Below, one piece after another: positions 60,369 through 64,000 of a stretch of 64,000 nt of DNA (positions are counted from its first letter, which is position 1; the number at the start of each line of letters is the position of its first letter). Source of the stretch: Protonemura montana (taxonomy: Eukaryota; Arthropoda; Insecta; Plecoptera; Nemouridae). The notes under the pieces were generated by a model. That model saw only the letters and a list, made by a program, of their open reading frames with translations. It was not told the origin of the DNA and did no database searches. Where the stretch lies: the NCBI GenBank assembly GCA_947568835.1, contig OX387610.1, positions 17,159,050-17,223,049 of the forward strand, given 5' to 3'. The translations under genes and the position numbers were made by a program.

Positions 60369-62700
60369 TTTGCCTCGTTAGCCAGGCGCTTTAGAAGCTC
60401 TGCCTCGCTAGCCAGGCGCTCCAGACACTCTGCCATTCTAGCCAGACGCTCCAGACTATCTGCTACGCTAGCCAGAGGCTCCAGACACTCTGCCACGCTA
60501 GATAGACGCTCCAGACACTCTGCCTTGCTACCCAGAATCTCCAGACACTCTGCCTCGCTAGCCAGGCGCTCCAGACACTCTGCCTCGCTACCCAGACGCT
60601 TTAGACTATCTGCAACGCTAGCCAGTGGCTCAAGACACTCTGCCACGCTAGCTAGACGCTCCAGGCACTCTGCCTCGCTACTTAGACGCTCCAGAAACTC
60701 TGCCTCACTAGCCAGGCACTCCAGACACTCTGGCTCGCTACCCAGACGATCCAGACACTCTGCCTCCCTAGCCAGCCGCTCCAGACACTCTGCCATGCTA
60801 GCCAGAGATTTCAGACACTCTGCTACGCTAGCTAGACGCTCCAGACACTCTGCCACGCTAGCTAGACGCTCCAGACACTCTGCCTTGCTACTAAGACCCT
60901 CCAGACACTCTGCCTCGCTAGCCAGGCGCTCCAGACACTCTTCCTCGCTACCCAGACGCTCCAGACTATTTGCCACGCTAGCCAGAGGCTCCAGACACTC
61001 TGCCACGCTAGCCAGACGCTCCAGACACTCTGCCTCGCTAGCCAGGCGCTCCAGACACTCTGCCTCGCTATCCAGACGCTCCAGACACTCTGCCTCGCTA
61101 GCCAGCCTCTCCAGACACTCTGCAATGCTAGCCAGACGCTCCAGACTTTCTGCCACGCTAGCCAGAGGTTTTAGACACTCTGCTACGCTAGCTAGACGCT
61201 CCAGACACTCTGCCTTGCTACCCAGACCCTCCAGACACTCTGCCTTGCTACCCAGACCCTCCAGACACTCTGCCTCGCTAGCCAGGCGCTCCAGACACGC
61301 TGCCTCGCTACCCAGACGCTCCAGACTATCAGCCACGCTAGCCAGTGGCTCCAGATTATCTGCCACGCTAGCCAGACGCTCCAGACACTCTGCCTCGCTA
61401 GCCAGACGCTCCAGACTTTCTGCCACGCTAGCCAGAGGTTTTAGACACTCTGCTACGCTAGCTAGACGCTCCAGACACTCTGCGTCGCTAGCTTGACGCT
61501 CCAGACACTCTGCCTTGCTACCCAGACCCTCCAGACACTCTGCCCCGCTAGCCTGGCGCTCCAGACCCTCTGCCTCGCGACCTAGACGCTCCAGACACTC
61601 TGCCTCGCTACCCAGACGCTCCAGACTATCTGCTACGCTAGCCAAAGGCCCCAGACACTCTGCGACGCTAGCTAGACGCTCCAGACACTCTGCCTTGCTA
61701 GCCAGGCGCTCCAGACACTCTGCCTCGCTAGCCAGCCGCTTCAGACACTCTGCTACGCTACCCTGACGCTCCAGACTATCAGCCACGCTAGCCAGTGGCT
61801 CCAGATTATCTGCCACGCTAGCCAGAGGCTCCAGACACTCTGCCACGCTAGCTAGACGCTCCAGACACTCTGCCTCCCTAGCCAGACGCTCCAGACTTTC
61901 TGCCACGCTAGCCAGAGGTTTCAGACACTCTGCTACGCTAGCTTAACGCTCCAGACTTTCTGCTACGCTAGCCAGACGCTCAAGACACTATGCCACGCTA
62001 GCTTGACGCCTCAGACACTCTGCCTTGCTACCCAGACCCTCCAGACACTCTGCCTGCTACCCAGACGCTCCAGACACTCTGCCTCGCTAGCCAGGCGCTC
62101 CAGACACTCTGCCTCGCTAGCCAGCCGCTCCAGACACTCTACCACGCTAGCCAGACACTCCAGACACTCTACCACGCAAGCTAGACGCTCCAGGCACTCT
62201 GCCTCGCTACTTGGACGCTCCAGACACTCTGCCTCGCTAGCCAGGCGCTTCAGACACTCTGCCTCGCTACTCAGACTCTCCAGACACTCTGCCTCGCTAC
62301 TCAGACTCTCCAGACACTCTGCCTCGCTAGCCAGGCGCTCCAGACACTCTGCCACGCTACCCAGACTCTCCAGACACTCTGCCTCGCTAGCCAGGCGCTC
62401 CAGACACTCTGCCATGCTAGCCAGACGCTTCAGACACTCTGGCTAGCCACCCAGACTCTCCAGACTCTCTGCCTCGCTAGCCAGGCGCTCCAGACACTCT
62501 GCCACGCTAGCCAGACGCTCCAGACACTCTGATTCGCTACCCAGACGTTCAAGACACTTTGCCTCGCTCCTGAGACGCTCCAGACACTCTGCCTCGTTAG
62601 CCAGGCGCTTCAGAAGCTCTGCCTCGCTAGCCAGGCGCTCCAGACACTCTGCCATTCTAGCCAGACGCTCCAGACTATCTGCTACGCTAGCCAGAGGCTC
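60369..62700. repeat. M copy 5 (partial, in the right part of the array)
   Basis: M order resumes at about 60,369 (CCTCGTTAGCCAGGCGCTTT) and runs through the CCTGCTACC 1-nt deletion at 62,053. The first two M deletions are not present. It has CTGCGACGCTAGC at 61,661, shared with the patches in both B units, and GACCCTCTGCCTCGCGACCT near 61,565. Relative to M copies 1-4 one 30-bp unit is missing near 61,720 and two more near 62,110. Confidence 0.75.
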
Positions 62701-64000
62701 CAGACACTCTGCCACGCTAGTTAGTGGCTCCAGCCACTCTGCCAGGCTAGCTCGACGCTCCAGGCACTCTGCCTCGCTACTTAGACGCTCCAGACACTCT
62801 GCCTCGCTAGCCAGGCGCTTCAGACACTCTGGCTGGCAACCCAGACGCTCCAGACACACTGCCTCGCTAGCCAGTGGCTCCAGAATATCTGCCACGCTAG
62901 CCAGAGGCTGCAGACACTCTGCAATGCTAGCCAGACGCTCCAGACACTCTGCCACGCTAGCCAGAGGCTGAAGACACTCTGCAATGCTAGCCAGACGCTC
63001 CAGACACTCTGCCACGCTAGCTAGACGCTCCAGACACTCTGATTCGCTACTTAGACGCTCCAGACACCTTGCCTCGCTACCCAGACACACCAGACACTCT
63101 GCCTCGCTAGCTAAACGCTCCAGACACTCTGCCTTGCTACCCAGACCCTCCAGACACTCTGTCTCGCTAGCCATGCGCTCCAGAATTTCTGCCTCGCTAC
63201 CCAGACGCTCCAGACTATCTGCCACGCTAGCCAGGGGCTCCAGACTATCTGCCACGCTAGCCAGAGGCTCCAGACACTCTGCCACGCTTGTTAGACAATC
63301 CAGACTTTCTGCCTCGCTAGCCAGGCGCTCCAGACACTCTGCCTCGCTAGCCAGACGCTCCAGACACTCTGCCTCGTTAGCCAGGCGCTTCAGAAGCTCT
63401 GCCTCGCTAGCCAGGCGCTCCAGACACTCTGCCATTCTAGCCAGACGCTCCAGACTATCTGCTACGCTAGCCAGAGGCTCCAGACACTCTGCCACGCTAA
63501 ATAGACGCTCCAGACACTCTGCCTTGCTACCCAGAATCTCCAGACACTCTGCCTCGCTAGCCAGGCGCTCCAGACACTCTGCCTCGCTACCCAGACGCTT
63601 TAGACTATCTGCCACGCTAGCCAGTGGCTCCAGACACTCTGCCACGCTAGCTAGACGCTCCAGGCACTCTGCCTCGCTACTTAGACGCTCCAGAAACTCT
63701 GCCTCACTAGCCAGGCACTCCAGACACTCTGGCTCGCTACCCAGACGATCCAGACACTCTGCCTCCCTAGCCAGCCGCTCCAGACACTCTGCCATGCTAG
63801 CCAGAGATTTCAGACACTCTGCTACGCTAGCCAGACGCTCCAGACACTCTGCCACGCTAGCCAGAGGCTGAAGACACTCTGCAATGCTAGCCAGACGCTC
63901 CAGACACTCTGCCACGCTAGCTAGACGCTCCAGACACTCTGATTCGCTACTTAGACGCTCCAGACACCTTGCCTCGCTACCCAGACGCTCCAGACACTCT
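62701..64000. repeat. R-type units continuing off the right edge
   Basis: The sequence follows the order seen at about 34,500-36,700 (for example the GGCTGGCAACCCAGACG unit at 62,830, the CTTGTTAGACAATCC unit near 63,290 and CTAAATAGACG near 63,497). It is cut by the window end, so the array continues. Confidence 0.8.

Larger units (their letters stand above)
1..64000. repeat. Giant 30-bp tandem-repeat array with nested higher-order structure
   Basis: Every stretch of the window resolves into directly repeated units of about 30 bp; a representative unit is 91-120. Conserved parts are the palindrome GCTAGC, the pair CCAGACGCT/CCAGACACT, and CTCTGCC. The consensus is about 63% G+C, with roughly twice as much C as G on the plus strand, and carries two CpGs. 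Units differ mainly at a limited set of positions, and the same variants recur in long ordered strings, which defines the higher-order repeats listed separately. The array runs off both ends of the window. No stretch over 300 bases is free of it, and no recognisable unique gene, RNA gene, transposon or origin interrupts it. It is satellite-like or giant-minisatellite DNA, probably eukaryotic; lineage and function cannot be read from the sequence. Confidence 0.97.

Noticed and set aside
7506-61125. Short minus-strand frames rich in Trp/Val (VWSVWLARQS type)
   Set aside because: This is the third stop-poor frame of the same monomer. Runs are short (60-90 codons) and start and stop at random variants.
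1-64000. CRISPR array
   Set aside because: Repeat length near 30 bp suggests it, but there are no unique spacers: every unit is a variant of the same sequence, directly abutting. No cas genes are visible.
1-64000. Transposon, retroelement, tRNA or rRNA genes
   Set aside because: No terminal repeats, target-site duplications, transposase or polymerase motifs, or RNA-gene signatures were seen; no part departs from the 30-bp pattern for more than a unit.
1-64000. Telomeric or simple-sequence repeat
   Set aside because: The unit is 30 bp and complex, with no short G-rich telomere motif in tandem.

Overview
The whole 64-kb window is one tandem-repeat array. From the first base to the last it is built of about 2,130 head-to-tail units of about 30 bp, all in the same orientation. 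A typical unit is at 91-120. Nearly every unit keeps the hexamer GCTAGC and two CCAGAC motifs. I see no unique-sequence gene, intron-exon structure, RNA gene, transposon, promoter or origin. Both ends are cut inside the array, so the true locus is longer than 64 kb. A satellite or giant minisatellite this long, with nested higher-order repeats (HORs), points to a eukaryotic chromosome resolved by long reads. The sequence does not let me name the lineage.

Layout. (1) Left domain, about 1-14,980: the most diverse units. It holds five full 'X' blocks of divergent, AT-richer units and one partial (a sixth full X block lies at 19.4 kb), a 1,378-bp tandem duplication (3.50-6.26 kb) and a diverged duplication of about 3.1-3.3 kb (6.1-9.3 versus 9.5-12.7 kb). 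(2) Middle domain, about 14,980-34,230: copies of an 'M' higher-order unit of about 3.3-3.6 kb, marked by three separate 1-nt deletions whose sum is one codon, with a left-type/X/hybrid insert at 18.5-22.6 kb. (3) Right domain, about 34,230-60,370: very homogeneous 'R' higher-order units. The key unit is 1,530 bp (51 monomers) and occurs five times with the same conceptual translation, alongside 2,220-bp and 4,350-bp derivatives. About 9 kb of this (40.26-49.21 kb) recurs 11,160 bp downstream with only five differences found by eye. (4) Right edge, 60,370-64,000: another M-type copy, then R-type units.

Coding question. Because 30 is divisible by three and the consensus has no stop in four of six frames, long open frames appear on both strands automatically. 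The most gene-like frame is on the minus strand. It reads a decapeptide of type AECLERLASE (a Leu/Ala/Glu-rich, Cys-containing, probably amphipathic helix) and stays in phase from about 33.6 to 62.0 kb, broken only by copies of one TAG-bearing unit. The longest runs are 1,440 codons (43,184-47,506 and 54,344-58,666). In the left and middle domains the same frame is broken by TAG, TAA and TGA and by 1- and 2-nt deletions. My reading is satellite DNA, possibly descended from a coding minisatellite. A living giant repeat protein is a minority hypothesis that needs transcript or peptide evidence. The different parts do not form a pathway; the biology visible here is array evolution by duplication, deletion and sequence exchange.
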